Notes under the pieces: generated by a model
Databases searched by the model: none
What the model was told of the DNA's origin: nothing
The model's input: the letters and a program-made list of their open reading frames with translations, nothing else
Source of the DNA: Streptomyces sp. Tu6071
GTDB lineage: Bacteria > Actinomycetota > Actinomycetes > Streptomycetales > Streptomycetaceae
Assembly: GCF_000213055.1 (NCBI RefSeq)
Contig: NZ_CM001165.1
Coordinates: forward strand, 6,565,445 to 6,629,444
DNA: 64,000 nucleotides
Direction of reading: 5' to 3'
In this document: piece after piece, positions 7,943-15,651 of the stretch
Numbering within the stretch: the first letter of the stretch is position 1
How the letters are laid out: every line of letters begins with the position of its first letter
Translations under genes and position numbers: made by a program

Positions 7943-8797
7943 TCAGGCGGCCTCCGTGCCCTCTTGTTCGGCCTCGATGCGCGCGTTCCAGTCCCTCTTG
8001 CTGGCCTGCCAGCCGTCCTCGTTGTGGCCGAGGCGCCAGTAGCCGGAGACGGAGAGGCGGTCGCGGCCGATGCCTCGGTCGAGGCGGAGGTGGCGGCGGA
8101 GGTCCTTGACGAAGCCGGCCTCGCCGTGGACGAAGACCTGGACCGTCGCAGGGTCGCACTCCACCGTGCGGACGGCGGCGACGAGCGCCTCGCCCGCCGG
8201 GCGTTCGCCCCGGTGCAGCCACGTCAGGTTCACCCCGGCGGGAATGTCGAGCTTCTGCTCCTCGGTCGCGTCCGCGACCTCGACGAAGACGTCGCCCTTC
8301 GCGTCGGCGGGCATGTTCTCGACGGCCGCCGCGATCGCGGGCAGCGCGCTCTCGTCCCCCGCGAGCAGGTGGCTGCTCGCCTCCGCCTCGGGGCGATAGC
8401 CGCCACCGGGACCGGCGAAGTACAGGACGTCGCCCGGCTTCGCCGCCGCGGCCCAGGGGCCCGCGAGGCCCTCGTCGCCGTGCACGACGAAGTCGACGGT
8501 CAGCTCGCGTGCCGCGCCGTCCCAGCGCCGCACGGTGTACGTACGGGTCACGGGCCACTGCTCGCGCGGGAAGTCCGCCCGTACCCGCCCCATGTCGAAG
8601 GGCTCGGGGTACGTGACGCCCTCGCGCGGGAAGATCAGCTTGATGTAGTGGTCCGTGTACTCGTCGGCGGCGAACTCGGCGAGCCCGTCGCCGCCGAAGA
8701 CCACCCTGACCATGTGCGGCGTGAGCTGTTCGGTGCGCAGCACCTGCCCGGAGTGGGTGCGCCCGCCTTTGCGTGCGGGCCGTTCGGCGTCAGCCAT
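7943..8797 (-). CDS. Siderophore-interacting protein (FAD-dependent ferric reductase, ViuB/SIP family)
   Basis: A 284-residue cytoplasmic flavoprotein that reduces ferric siderophores to release iron. The FAD-binding part shows 'RTYTVRRWD' and 'VDFVVHGDEGLAGPWA'. The NAD(P)H-binding half follows, and the C-terminus has the family's 'SGYWRLGHNEDGW' signature. Start ATG 8797. The 45-nt gap to the upstream exonuclease stop contains a near-consensus iron box (8820-8838), so transcription is probably repressed by an IdeR/DmdR regulator when iron is plentiful. No siderophore biosynthesis or uptake genes adjoin it. Confidence 0.92.
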   Translation of the reverse strand: MADAERPARKGGRTHSGQVLRTEQLTPHMVRVVFGGDGLAEFAADEYTDHYIKLIFPREGVTYPEPFDMGRVRADFPREQWPVTRTYTVRRWDGAARELTVDFVVHGDEGLAGPWAAAAKPGDVLYFAGPGGGYRPEAEASSHLLAGDESALPAIAAAVENMPADAKGDVFVEVADATEEQKLDIPAGVNLTWLHRGERPAGEALVAAVRTVECDPATVQVFVHGEAGFVKDLRRHLRLDRGIGRDRLSVSGYWRLGHNEDGWQASKRDWNARIEAEQEGTEAA

Positions 8798-8819
8798 GGG
8801 GTCCCCCCGATCGATCTGC

Positions 8820-8838
8820 TTAGGTAAGCCTAAGCTAG
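8820..8838 (-). promoter_or_regulatory. Iron box (IdeR/DmdR1 operator) of the SIP gene
   Basis: The 19-mer TTAGGTAAGCCTAAGCTAG matches the actinobacterial iron-box consensus TWAGGTWAGSCTWACCTWA at 17 of 19 positions. It lies 23-41 bases upstream of the SIP start codon, where a bound repressor would block the promoter. Confidence 0.88.
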
Positions 8839-8842
8839 CACT

Positions 8843-9781
8843 TCACCGGGTGAGTGTGTGCAGCACGCGATCGAGCGAGCCACCGAGCCCCCAGCGCTCC
8901 CCGAGCGCCGTGAGGACCTCCCCGTCGCGCGGCTCGTCCGGCAGCCGCTCGTCGAGGTCCTCGGGTACGGGGATGTCGCGCGCGACCCGGACCACCGCGG
9001 GGGCCACGTCCAGGTAGGGGGCCGACTCGATGAGGCGGCGGCGCTGGGCCGGGGTGATCTTCGAGGCGGGGTCGGCGGCGGCGGCGCGGATGCCGTCGAG
9101 GTCGCCGTAGGCCGCGAGGAGCTTCGCGGCGGTCTTCTCGCCGATCCCCGGTACCCCGGGCAGTCCGTCGCTCGGGTCGCCGCGCAGGGTCGCGAGGTCC
9201 GCGTACCCGGGCCCGTCGACCCCGTATTTCTCGCGCAGCAGCGCCTCGTCGGTGACCTGGAGGCTGCCGACGCCCTTGAGCGGGTAGAGCACGCGGACAC
9301 CGCGCGCGTCGTCGACGAGCTGGAAGAGGTCGCGGTCGCCCGTGACGATGTCGACCGGGCCGTGCGCGCGGGTGGCGAGGGTGCCGATGACGTCGTCCGC
9401 CTCGTAGCCGGGGACGCCGAGCCGCGCGATGCCGAGCGCGTCGAGGACCGCCTCGATCACCGGGACCTGCGGCGAGAGCGTGTCGGGCACCTCCTCCTCG
9501 TCGGGACCCGCCTCCGTCTCCTCGGCGACCCTGTGCGCCTTGTAGCTCGGGATGAGGGAGACCCGCCACTCGGGCCGCCAGTCGGCGTCCATGCAGGCCA
9601 CGAGGGCGTCGGGGCGGTGGTCCTGGACGAGCCGCGCGATGAAGTCGAGGAGGCCGCGCACCGCGTTGACCGGGGTCCCGTCGGGCGCGCGCACCGAGTC
9701 GGGGACGCCGAAGTAGGCGCGGAAGTAGAGCGAGGCGGTGTCGAGGAGCATGAGCCGGGGAGTCTGCGTCACGCCTGGCAT
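8843..9781 (-). CDS. 5'-3' exonuclease (Pol I N-domain / FEN type)
   Basis: A 312-residue stand-alone 5'-3' exonuclease like the N-terminal domain of DNA polymerase I. It begins 'RLMLLDTASLYFRAYFG' and has the acidic metal-binding clusters 'ACMDADWRPEWR', 'PGYEADDVIGTLA' and 'VTGDRDLFQL'. The helix-hairpin-helix 'GDPSDGLPGVPGIGEKTAAKLL' is split here as GDPSDGLPGVPG followed by IGEKTAAKLL. It removes flaps or RNA primers. Start ATG 9781; a GTG at 9772 is possible. It is divergent from the betaine transporter and has no polymerase domain. Confidence 0.9.
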   Translation of the reverse strand: MPGVTQTPRLMLLDTASLYFRAYFGVPDSVRAPDGTPVNAVRGLLDFIARLVQDHRPDALVACMDADWRPEWRVSLIPSYKAHRVAEETEAGPDEEEVPDTLSPQVPVIEAVLDALGIARLGVPGYEADDVIGTLATRAHGPVDIVTGDRDLFQLVDDARGVRVLYPLKGVGSLQVTDEALLREKYGVDGPGYADLATLRGDPSDGLPGVPGIGEKTAAKLLAAYGDLDGIRAAAADPASKITPAQRRRLIESAPYLDVAPAVVRVARDIPVPEDLDERLPDEPRDGEVLTALGERWGLGGSLDRVLHTLTR

Positions 9782-10083
9782 CTTGCCGCACCCGCGGCAC
9801 CGTGGCCGAACCTTTGCGCCGCGCGTTCGCCGCGCGCCCGCCCCCGTGTGTGGGCGCACACCCCACACCATAACGACGAGATAACGCAAGCACTTTGGGG
9901 CTATCGGCAAGTGATCTGGGTCACATAATCGTTTGATGGGTATAACCCCGGGAAGCAGCGCCCCCGGAGCGAACCCGACGCGCCGATTGGAACGACTCGG
10001 GTCAGCGGACGGAATCCGCAAGCTTCACGGCTCGCCGCGACAGGGGGTGGCGGGCCGCTTTCCGTGCGATCCGAGAGGTGTTT
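9782..10083 (+). promoter_or_regulatory. Divergent promoter region and leader of the betaine transporter, with a Crp-like site
   Basis: This 302-nt region has no gene. At 9911-9924, GTGATCTGGGTCAC fits the Streptomyces Crp motif GTG(N6)GNCAC exactly. An AT-rich stretch follows (9924-9945, 'TAATCG...GGGTATAACC') that could hold the -10 element. The remaining ~140 bases would form a GC-rich, probably structured 5' leader. I could not match it to a known riboswitch class. Confidence 0.5.
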
Positions 10084-11235
10084 GTGGCAAAGCTACAAGC
10101 CGAGAATTTGTTCAAGGTCTTCGGCAGACAAGCCGAGGCCGCCGTCAGCCGGCTGAAGGACGGTGCCGCGCGCGAGGACCTGCGCGCCGAGGGCACCACG
10201 GCCGCAGTGATCGATGCCTCGTTCTCCGTGGACGAAGGCCAGATCTTCGTGGTCATGGGCCTCTCCGGGTCCGGGAAGTCCACGCTGCTGCGGATGCTCA
10301 ACGGGCTCCTGGAGCCCACCGCGGGCCACGTCCGTTTCGACGGGCAGGACCTCACCGAGCTGAGCGCCGCCGGGATGCGCGAGGTGCGCGCGAAGAAGAT
10401 CAGCATGGTCTTCCAGCACTTCGCGCTCTTCCCGCACCGCAGCGTCCTGGAGAACGCCGCCTACGGCCTCCAGGTGCAGGGCGTGCCGCGCGAGGAGCGC
10501 GAGCGCCGCGCCACCGAGGCGCTGGAACTCGCCGGGCTCAAGGGCTGGGAGAAGTCCTGGCCCGACGAGCTGTCCGGCGGTATGCAGCAGCGCGTGGGCC
10601 TCGCCCGCGCGCTCGCGACCGACGCCGACCTGCTGCTCATGGACGAGTCCTTCAGCGCGCTGGACCCGCTGATCCGCCGTGACATGCAGGACCAGCTCGT
10701 CGAACTCCAGAAGCGCCTGAAGAAGACCATCGTCTTCATCACCCACGACCTCAACGAGGCCATGCGGCTCGGCGACAAGATCGCCGTCATGCGCGACGGC
10801 CGCATCGTGCAGACCGGGACGGCGGAGGACATCCTCGTCACCCCGGCCAACGACTACGTTGCCGCCTTCACCCAGGACGTCGACCGCTCGCGCGTGCTCA
10901 CCGCGGGGGCCATCATGGCCGACGCGGACACGGTGTACGGGAGCACCGCACCCGACGGCAAGGAGTTGCGCGGCCCCGCCGACGTACTCGCCGCCGCGCC
11001 CGCCACGGTGCGCGACACCACGCCGATCTTCCAGCTCTTCGGCCCGAGTTCGACCAGCACCGTGCCGGTCGCCGTGACGGACGCGGACGGCTCGCTCGTC
11101 GGCGTCGTCCCGCGCGACCGCCTGCTCGCGGTCCTCGGCGAGCCGATGAACCCCCAGGAGCAGGGCGCCACGCTCGCCACGACTCCGGAACAGCGCCACG
11201 AGGGCGCCACCGGAAAGGTGAGTGCACGTGCCTAG
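10084..11235 (+). CDS. proV: Glycine betaine/proline ABC transporter ATP-binding protein (ProV/OpuAA)
   Basis: A 383-residue ABC ATPase for osmoprotectant uptake. Walker A 'GLSGSGKST' starts at residue 59, Q-loop 'MVFQHFALFPH' follows, the ABC signature 'LSGGMQQRVGLARAL' starts at about residue 163, and Walker B is 'LLLMDESFSALDP'. After the ATPase domain there is a C-terminal extension (~275-383) containing at least one CBS-like unit, as in OpuA/ProV proteins that sense ionic strength. Start GTG 10084 is preferred over GTG 10078 because GAGAGG at 10073-10078 gives proper spacing. The gene overlaps the start of the permease gene, so the two are coupled. Confidence 0.9.
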   Translation: MAKLQAENLFKVFGRQAEAAVSRLKDGAAREDLRAEGTTAAVIDASFSVDEGQIFVVMGLSGSGKSTLLRMLNGLLEPTAGHVRFDGQDLTELSAAGMREVRAKKISMVFQHFALFPHRSVLENAAYGLQVQGVPREERERRATEALELAGLKGWEKSWPDELSGGMQQRVGLARALATDADLLLMDESFSALDPLIRRDMQDQLVELQKRLKKTIVFITHDLNEAMRLGDKIAVMRDGRIVQTGTAEDILVTPANDYVAAFTQDVDRSRVLTAGAIMADADTVYGSTAPDGKELRGPADVLAAAPATVRDTTPIFQLFGPSSTSTVPVAVTDADGSLVGVVPRDRLLAVLGEPMNPQEQGATLATTPEQRHEGATGKVSARA

Positions 11236-14200
11236 GCTTCATCTCGGGGACTGGGTCGACTCCATCGTCGACTGGCTCCAGACCAACCTCTCCTGGCTCT
11301 TCGACTTCATCGCCACGTGCTCGAAGGGCATGTACGACGGCGTCAACGCCGTGCTCACCGCCCCCGAGCCGCTGCTGCTCGCAGGGATACTCGCGGTCCT
11401 CGCGTTCTGGCTGCGCGGGCTCACCGCGGGGGTGCTCTCCTTCGTCGGTTTCGCGCTGATCGATTCCCTCGAACTGTGGGAACCGGCGATGAACAGCTTC
11501 GCGCTCGTCATCGTCGCGACCGTGATCGCGCTGGTCATCGGCGTCCCGCTCGGCATCTGGACCGCGAGATCGCAGCGCGCGAGCGCCGTCGTGCGGCCCC
11601 TGCTCGACTTCACGCAGACGATGCCCGCCATGGTCTACCTGATCCCGGCGATCTTCTTCTTCGGGCTCGGCGTCCCGGCCGGCATCGTGGCCACGATCAT
11701 CTTCGGTTTCGCGCCCGCCGTGCGCATGACCGAACTCGGCATCCGGCAGGTCGACGAGGAACTCGTCGAGGCGGCCGACGCCTTCGGCACCACGCCGCGC
11801 AAGACGCTCCTCGGCGTCCAGCTCCCGCTGGCCCTGCCGACGATCATGGCCGGTGTCAACCAGGTCATCATGCTCAACCTGTCGATGGTCGTCATCGCGG
11901 GCATGGTCGGCGCGGGCGGCCTCGGCGGCTCCGTCTACCAGGCGATCGGCAACGTCGACATCGGGCTCGGCTCCGAGGCCGGTGTCTCCATCGTCGTCCT
12001 CGCGATCTTCCTCGACCGCGTCGTCGCGGCCCTCGGCCAGCAGATCTCCCCGCTCGGCCGCCGCGCCGCCGCGCGCGTGCGCGCCATGCAGGGCCTCAAG
12101 ATCTGGAGCTACCGGCCCCGTCCGACCGTCGCGGTCGTCGGTGTCGTGATCCTCGCCCTCGTCGCGGGCGGCATGGGAGTCTTCGGCGGCTCGGACGACG
12201 CGAAGACCGTCGATGCCACCGACGTCGGCAAGGGCAAGACCGTCAGCGTCGGCTACATCCCCTGGGACGAGGGCGTCGCCTCCACCTTCCTGTGGAAGGA
12301 GATCCTCGAACAGCGCGGCTTCAAGGTCGACGCCAAGCAGTACGAGGCGGGCTCCCTCTACACCGGCATGGCCAACGGCCAGGTCGACTTCCAGACGGAC
12401 TCCTGGCTGCCCACGACCCACGCCCAGTACTGGAAGAAGTACGGCGACAAGCTGGAGGACATGGGCGCCTGGTACGGCCCGACCTCGCTGGAGATCGCTG
12501 TTCCTTCGTACGTCAAGGGCGTGAAGTCCACGGCGGATCTGAAGGGCAAGGAGTCGGAGTTCAAGAACCGGATCGTCGGTATCGAGCCGAGTGCCGGTGA
12601 GATGGGGCTTCTGAAGGACAAGGTCGTGAAGGACTACGGCCTGTCGAAGTACAAGGTGATCGACGGTTCGACGCCGGGGATGCTCGCGGAGCTGGACCGG
12701 GCGTACAAGAAGAAGGAACCGATCGCGGTCACCCTGTGGTCGCCGCACTGGGCGTACGACAAGTACGACATGACCAAGCTCAGCGACCCGAAGGGCAGCT
12801 GGGGCAAGGGCGACGAGGTCCACACCCTCGCGCGCAAGGGCTTCTCGAAGGACTTCCCCGAGGCCGCGCAGTGGCTGAAGGACTTCAAGCTCAGCGAGAA
12901 GCAGCTCAGCAGCCTGGAGAGCGAGATCCAGGACGCGGGCAAGGGCAAGCAGCAGGAAGCCGTCAAGTCCTGGATCAAGAAGAACCCGGGCATCGTCGAC
13001 AAGCTCGCCCCCGTGCAGAAGACCGACGTCAACGTCGGCAAGGGCAAGACCGTGAACATGGGCTTCATCCCGTGGGACGAGGGCATCGCCTCCTCGTACC
13101 TCTGGAAGGAGGTCCTGGAGCGCCGCGGCTTCAAGGTCTCGGCCAAGCAGTACGAGGCCGGAGCGCTCTACACCGGCATGGCCAACGGCCAGGTCGACTT
13201 CGAGACCGACTCGTGGCTGCCCAATACGCACAAGCAGTACTGGGACAAGTACGGCGACAGACTGGAGGACATGGGCGCCTGGTACGGCCCGACCTCGCTG
13301 GAGATCGCTGTTCCTTCGTACGTCAAGGGCGTGAAGTCCACGGCGGATCTGAAGGGCAAGGAGTCGGAGTTCAAGAACCGGATCGTCGGTATCGAGCCGA
13401 GTGCCGGTGAGATGGGGCTTCTGAAGGACAAGGTCGTGAAGGACTACGGCCTGTCGAAGTACAAGGTGATCGACGGTTCGACGCCGGGGATGCTCGCGGA
13501 GCTGGACCGGGCGTACAAGAAGAAGGAACCGATCGCGGTCACCCTGTGGTCGCCGCACTGGGCGTACGACAAGTACGACATGACCAAGCTGACCGACCCG
13601 AAGGGCAGCTGGGGCAAGGGCGACGAGGTCCACACCCTCGCGCGCAAGGGCTTCTCTGACGACTTCCCCGAGGTCGCCAAGTGGCTCAAGGGCTTCAAGC
13701 TCAGCGAGAAGCAGCTCAGCAGCCTGGAGGGCGCCATCCAGGACGCCGGCAAGGGCAAGCAGCAGCAGGCGGTCCAGGGCTGGATCAAGGACAACCCCGG
13801 CATCGTCGACAAGCTCGCCCCGGTCAAGGGCGGCTCCTCGGCCTCCGCCGCCGCCGTCGACTTCAAGAACGGCGCGGGCAAGGACGAGCGCGACCGCGCG
13901 ATCAACGTCGCCTGGTTCCCGTGGGAGGAGGACATCGCCGCCACGTACCTGTGGAAGCACGTCCTCGAGGACCGCGGCTACAAGATGAACCTCAAGCAGT
14001 TCGAGGTCGGCCCGATGTACGCCGCGATGTCCCGCAACCAGCTCGACGTCCAGTTCGACGGCTGGTTGCCGTACACCCAGAAGAACTACTGGGACAAGTA
14101 CGGGAGCAAACTGACGAAGATCGGCGAGTGGTACGCGCCGACCTCGCTGGAGATCGCCGTGCCGAGCTACGTGAAGGACGTCAAGTCCCTCGCCGACCTC

Positions 14201-14680
14201 AAGGGCAAGGGCGGCACGTTCGACGGGCGCGTCATCGGCATCGAGCCGGGCACCGCGACGATGGACATCCTGAAGAACAAGGTCCTGCCCTCGTACGGCC
14301 TCGACAAGGAGTACAAGGTCGTCGACGGCTCGACCCCCGGGATGCTCTCCGAGCTGAAGCGGGCCTACGCGAAGAAGGAGCCGATCGCGGTCATGCTGTG
14401 GTCGCCGCACTGGGCGTACAACCAGTACGACCTGACCAAGCTCAAGGACCCCAAGGGCTCCTTCGGCAAGGGCGACCGCATCACCACCGTGGCCTCCAAG
14501 CAGTTCCCGAAGCAGTACCCGCAGCTCGCGAAGTGGCTCAAGGACTTCAAGCTGAGCGACAGCCAGCTCTCCGAGCTGGAGAACGAGCTGCACAAGCAGG
14601 GAACGGGCCACGAGGACGAGGCCGTCGACAACTGGGTGAAGAAGAACCCGGGCATCGTCGACAAGATGGCGCCGATGTAA
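11228..14680 (+). CDS. Glycine betaine ABC permease fused to three tandem substrate-binding domains
   Basis: A 1150-residue polypeptide. Residues ~1-290 form a ProW-like permease with several hydrophobic helices and an EAA-type loop ('EAADAFGTTPRKTLLGVQLP'). A further membrane segment ('VAVVGVVILALVAGGMGVFGG') leads outside. Three OpuAC-like binding domains then follow, at about 333-600, 603-870 and 890-1150. Each keeps an 'xPW[DE]E...LWK' start, 'WLPxT..xYW', 'WYxPTSLEIAVPSYVK' and 'LWSPHWAY', the aromatic residues that cage trimethylammonium groups. Domains 1 and 2 share a 329-bp identical stretch; domain 3 is diverged. GTG 11222 is an alternative start. Well-known betaine OpuA fusions carry one binding domain per permease chain, so three is notable. 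Confidence 0.9.
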   Translation: MPRLHLGDWVDSIVDWLQTNLSWLFDFIATCSKGMYDGVNAVLTAPEPLLLAGILAVLAFWLRGLTAGVLSFVGFALIDSLELWEPAMNSFALVIVATVIALVIGVPLGIWTARSQRASAVVRPLLDFTQTMPAMVYLIPAIFFFGLGVPAGIVATIIFGFAPAVRMTELGIRQVDEELVEAADAFGTTPRKTLLGVQLPLALPTIMAGVNQVIMLNLSMVVIAGMVGAGGLGGSVYQAIGNVDIGLGSEAGVSIVVLAIFLDRVVAALGQQISPLGRRAAARVRAMQGLKIWSYRPRPTVAVVGVVILALVAGGMGVFGGSDDAKTVDATDVGKGKTVSVGYIPWDEGVASTFLWKEILEQRGFKVDAKQYEAGSLYTGMANGQVDFQTDSWLPTTHAQYWKKYGDKLEDMGAWYGPTSLEIAVPSYVKGVKSTADLKGKESEFKNRIVGIEPSAGEMGLLKDKVVKDYGLSKYKVIDGSTPGMLAELDRAYKKKEPIAVTLWSPHWAYDKYDMTKLSDPKGSWGKGDEVHTLARKGFSKDFPEAAQWLKDFKLSEKQLSSLESEIQDAGKGKQQEAVKSWIKKNPGIVDKLAPVQKTDVNVGKGKTVNMGFIPWDEGIASSYLWKEVLERRGFKVSAKQYEAGALYTGMANGQVDFETDSWLPNTHKQYWDKYGDRLEDMGAWYGPTSLEIAVPSYVKGVKSTADLKGKESEFKNRIVGIEPSAGEMGLLKDKVVKDYGLSKYKVIDGSTPGMLAELDRAYKKKEPIAVTLWSPHWAYDKYDMTKLTDPKGSWGKGDEVHTLARKGFSDDFPEVAKWLKGFKLSEKQLSSLEGAIQDAGKGKQQQAVQGWIKDNPGIVDKLAPVKGGSSASAAAVDFKNGAGKDERDRAINVAWFPWEEDIAATYLWKHVLEDRGYKMNLKQFEVGPMYAAMSRNQLDVQFDGWLPYTQKNYWDKYGSKLTKIGEWYAPTSLEIAVPSYVKDVKSLADLKGKGGTFDGRVIGIEPGTATMDILKNKVLPSYGLDKEYKVVDGSTPGMLSELKRAYAKKEPIAVMLWSPHWAYNQYDLTKLKDPKGSFGKGDRITTVASKQFPKQYPQLAKWLKDFKLSDSQLSELENELHKQGTGHEDEAVDNWVKKNPGIVDKMAPM
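12452..12780 (+). repeat. Internal direct repeat, copy 1 (identical to 13262-13590)
   Basis: All 329 bases are identical to 13262-13590, at an offset of exactly 810 bases (270 codons). After 4 bases of mismatch a further 61 bases (12785-12845) match again. The block covers the central part of substrate-binding domain 1. Confidence 0.97.
13262..13590 (+). repeat. Internal direct repeat, copy 2 (identical to 12452-12780)
   Basis: Second copy of the 329-bp block, in substrate-binding domain 2. Codons inside the block (GTT, CCT, TCG, GAT, GGT) are less uniformly C/G-ending than in the flanks, so the two copies stand out from the surrounding sequence. Confidence 0.97.
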
Positions 14681-14682
14681 TC

Positions 14683-14768
14683 GCGTCGGCTTCGCCTCCG
14701 GGAGCGCCGGTGCCGGTGTCGAGTCACCCGACGTGCTCGGCCGACGCTGCTCGGCCCTGCGGGCCTCG
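14683..14768 (+). repeat. Dispersed intergenic repeat, copy B (short form)
   Basis: It starts two bases after the stop of the betaine permease gene. It matches copy A (7773-7931) in its first 39 bases and in its 3' part, but lacks the 65-base middle segment. The missing part corresponds to a collapse between CTCGGCC direct repeats. Confidence 0.85.
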
Positions 14769-14802
14769 GGTGGCGGAGCCCGCTGTCCGGGCTCCGCCAC
14801 CC
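14768..14802 (+). terminator. Hairpin terminator after the betaine transporter
   Basis: Perfect 14-bp arms (14768-14781 and 14789-14802) with a 7-base loop. There is no U-tract, as is common in Streptomyces. Confidence 0.75.
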
Positions 14803-14927
14803 CACCGCACGTGGAGTGGTGGGGGAGGCACCTGCCGTGTGCGCGCACGGACACCCGGCAGGGGTCCCGCCGCCGCTCCGCCACCCGGCCGCCGCTTCCG
14901 TGCTGAACGGCCGGCGTCCCCACCACC

Positions 14928-14963
14928 GTGAGGGCGGGACCCATCCCGGGGTCCCGCCCTCAC
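14928..14963 (+). terminator. Second hairpin upstream of the XRE gene
   Basis: A 15-bp stem (14928-14942 with 14949-14963) and a 6-base loop. The 14803-15073 stretch holds no other recognisable signal besides the SD-like AGGAGGGA just before the XRE start. With the preceding hairpin it forms a tandem terminator. Confidence 0.7.
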
Positions 14964-15073
14964 GGGCGTTCCGGCGAGGGCCGACTCCCGCACTCGGCTC
15001 CCCTCGCGCGCCCCGACTGCGTAGGCTGCTCACATGCCCCGGTGGACGGGGCCCGCAGGAGGGAGCGGCAGCG

Positions 15074-15643
15074 ATGGACGAGAAGGAAGCCCCGAGGGTC
15101 GGCAACGCCGTCCGCCGTCGCCGGCGCGCCCTCGAACTCACGCTCGCCACCGTGGCCCGCCGCTCGGGTCTCTCGGTGCCCTTCCTCAGCCAGATCGAGA
15201 ACGAACGCGCCCGCCCCTCCACCCGCTCCCTGAGCGCCGTCGCGCACGCGCTGGAGACGACCGTCGACGAGCTGTTCGCCGCCGCCGACCCCGCGCACAC
15301 CGTGGACGTCGTCCGCAGCGACGACGAGGACACCGCACTGATGGCCCCGGCCCCCGGCGTGCGCTCGCTCGTGCGGGGCCAGCACCAGCTCCAGGCCATG
15401 GAGTACTGCGGCGACCACGACTCGGGCCGCGAGTTCCAGTACCGCAACGACTCGCTGCTCTACGTCGCCGACGGCGCGGTCACCGCCGAGGCCGAGGGCC
15501 GCGTCCACCAGCTCTGCGCCGGGGACACGCTCTACCTCAGCGGCGGGGTGCGGCACAGGTGGCGGGCCACCGAACCCGACACGCGGCTCCTCGTCGTCGC
15601 GGTCGGCGACCACATCGAGGCGGGCGAGGCACCGCCCCGGTAA
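15074..15643 (+). CDS. XRE-family regulator with C-terminal cupin domain
   Basis: A 189-residue regulator. An N-terminal HTH (residues ~10-65; 'TLATVARRSGLSVPFLSQIE') precedes a cupin beta-barrel (~120-185; 'DSLLYVADGAVTAEAEGRVHQLCAGDTLYLSGGVRHRW' in pieces). The architecture is that of PuuR-like regulators, which sense a small ligand through the cupin. Start ATG 15074 has an SD-like AGGAGGGA upstream. The target is unknown. It converges on the TehA-type transporter gene and lies near the amine-utilisation cluster, though no operator could be linked to it. Confidence 0.88.
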   Translation: MDEKEAPRVGNAVRRRRRALELTLATVARRSGLSVPFLSQIENERARPSTRSLSAVAHALETTVDELFAAADPAHTVDVVRSDDEDTALMAPAPGVRSLVRGQHQLQAMEYCGDHDSGREFQYRNDSLLYVADGAVTAEAEGRVHQLCAGDTLYLSGGVRHRWRATEPDTRLLVVAVGDHIEAGEAPPR

Positions 15644-15651
15644 GGGCGCCG

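Noticed and set aside
9925..10083. Possible riboswitch in the betaine transporter leader
   Set aside because: The leader is long and GC-rich, but I could not match it to ydaO/c-di-AMP, glycine or any other known riboswitch core.
10913..14944. Very long open frame on the minus strand opposite the betaine permease gene (over 1300 codons)
   Set aside because: It mirrors the plus-strand gene, including its internal repeats, has no recognisable motif and a composition typical of antisense frames in GC-rich DNA.
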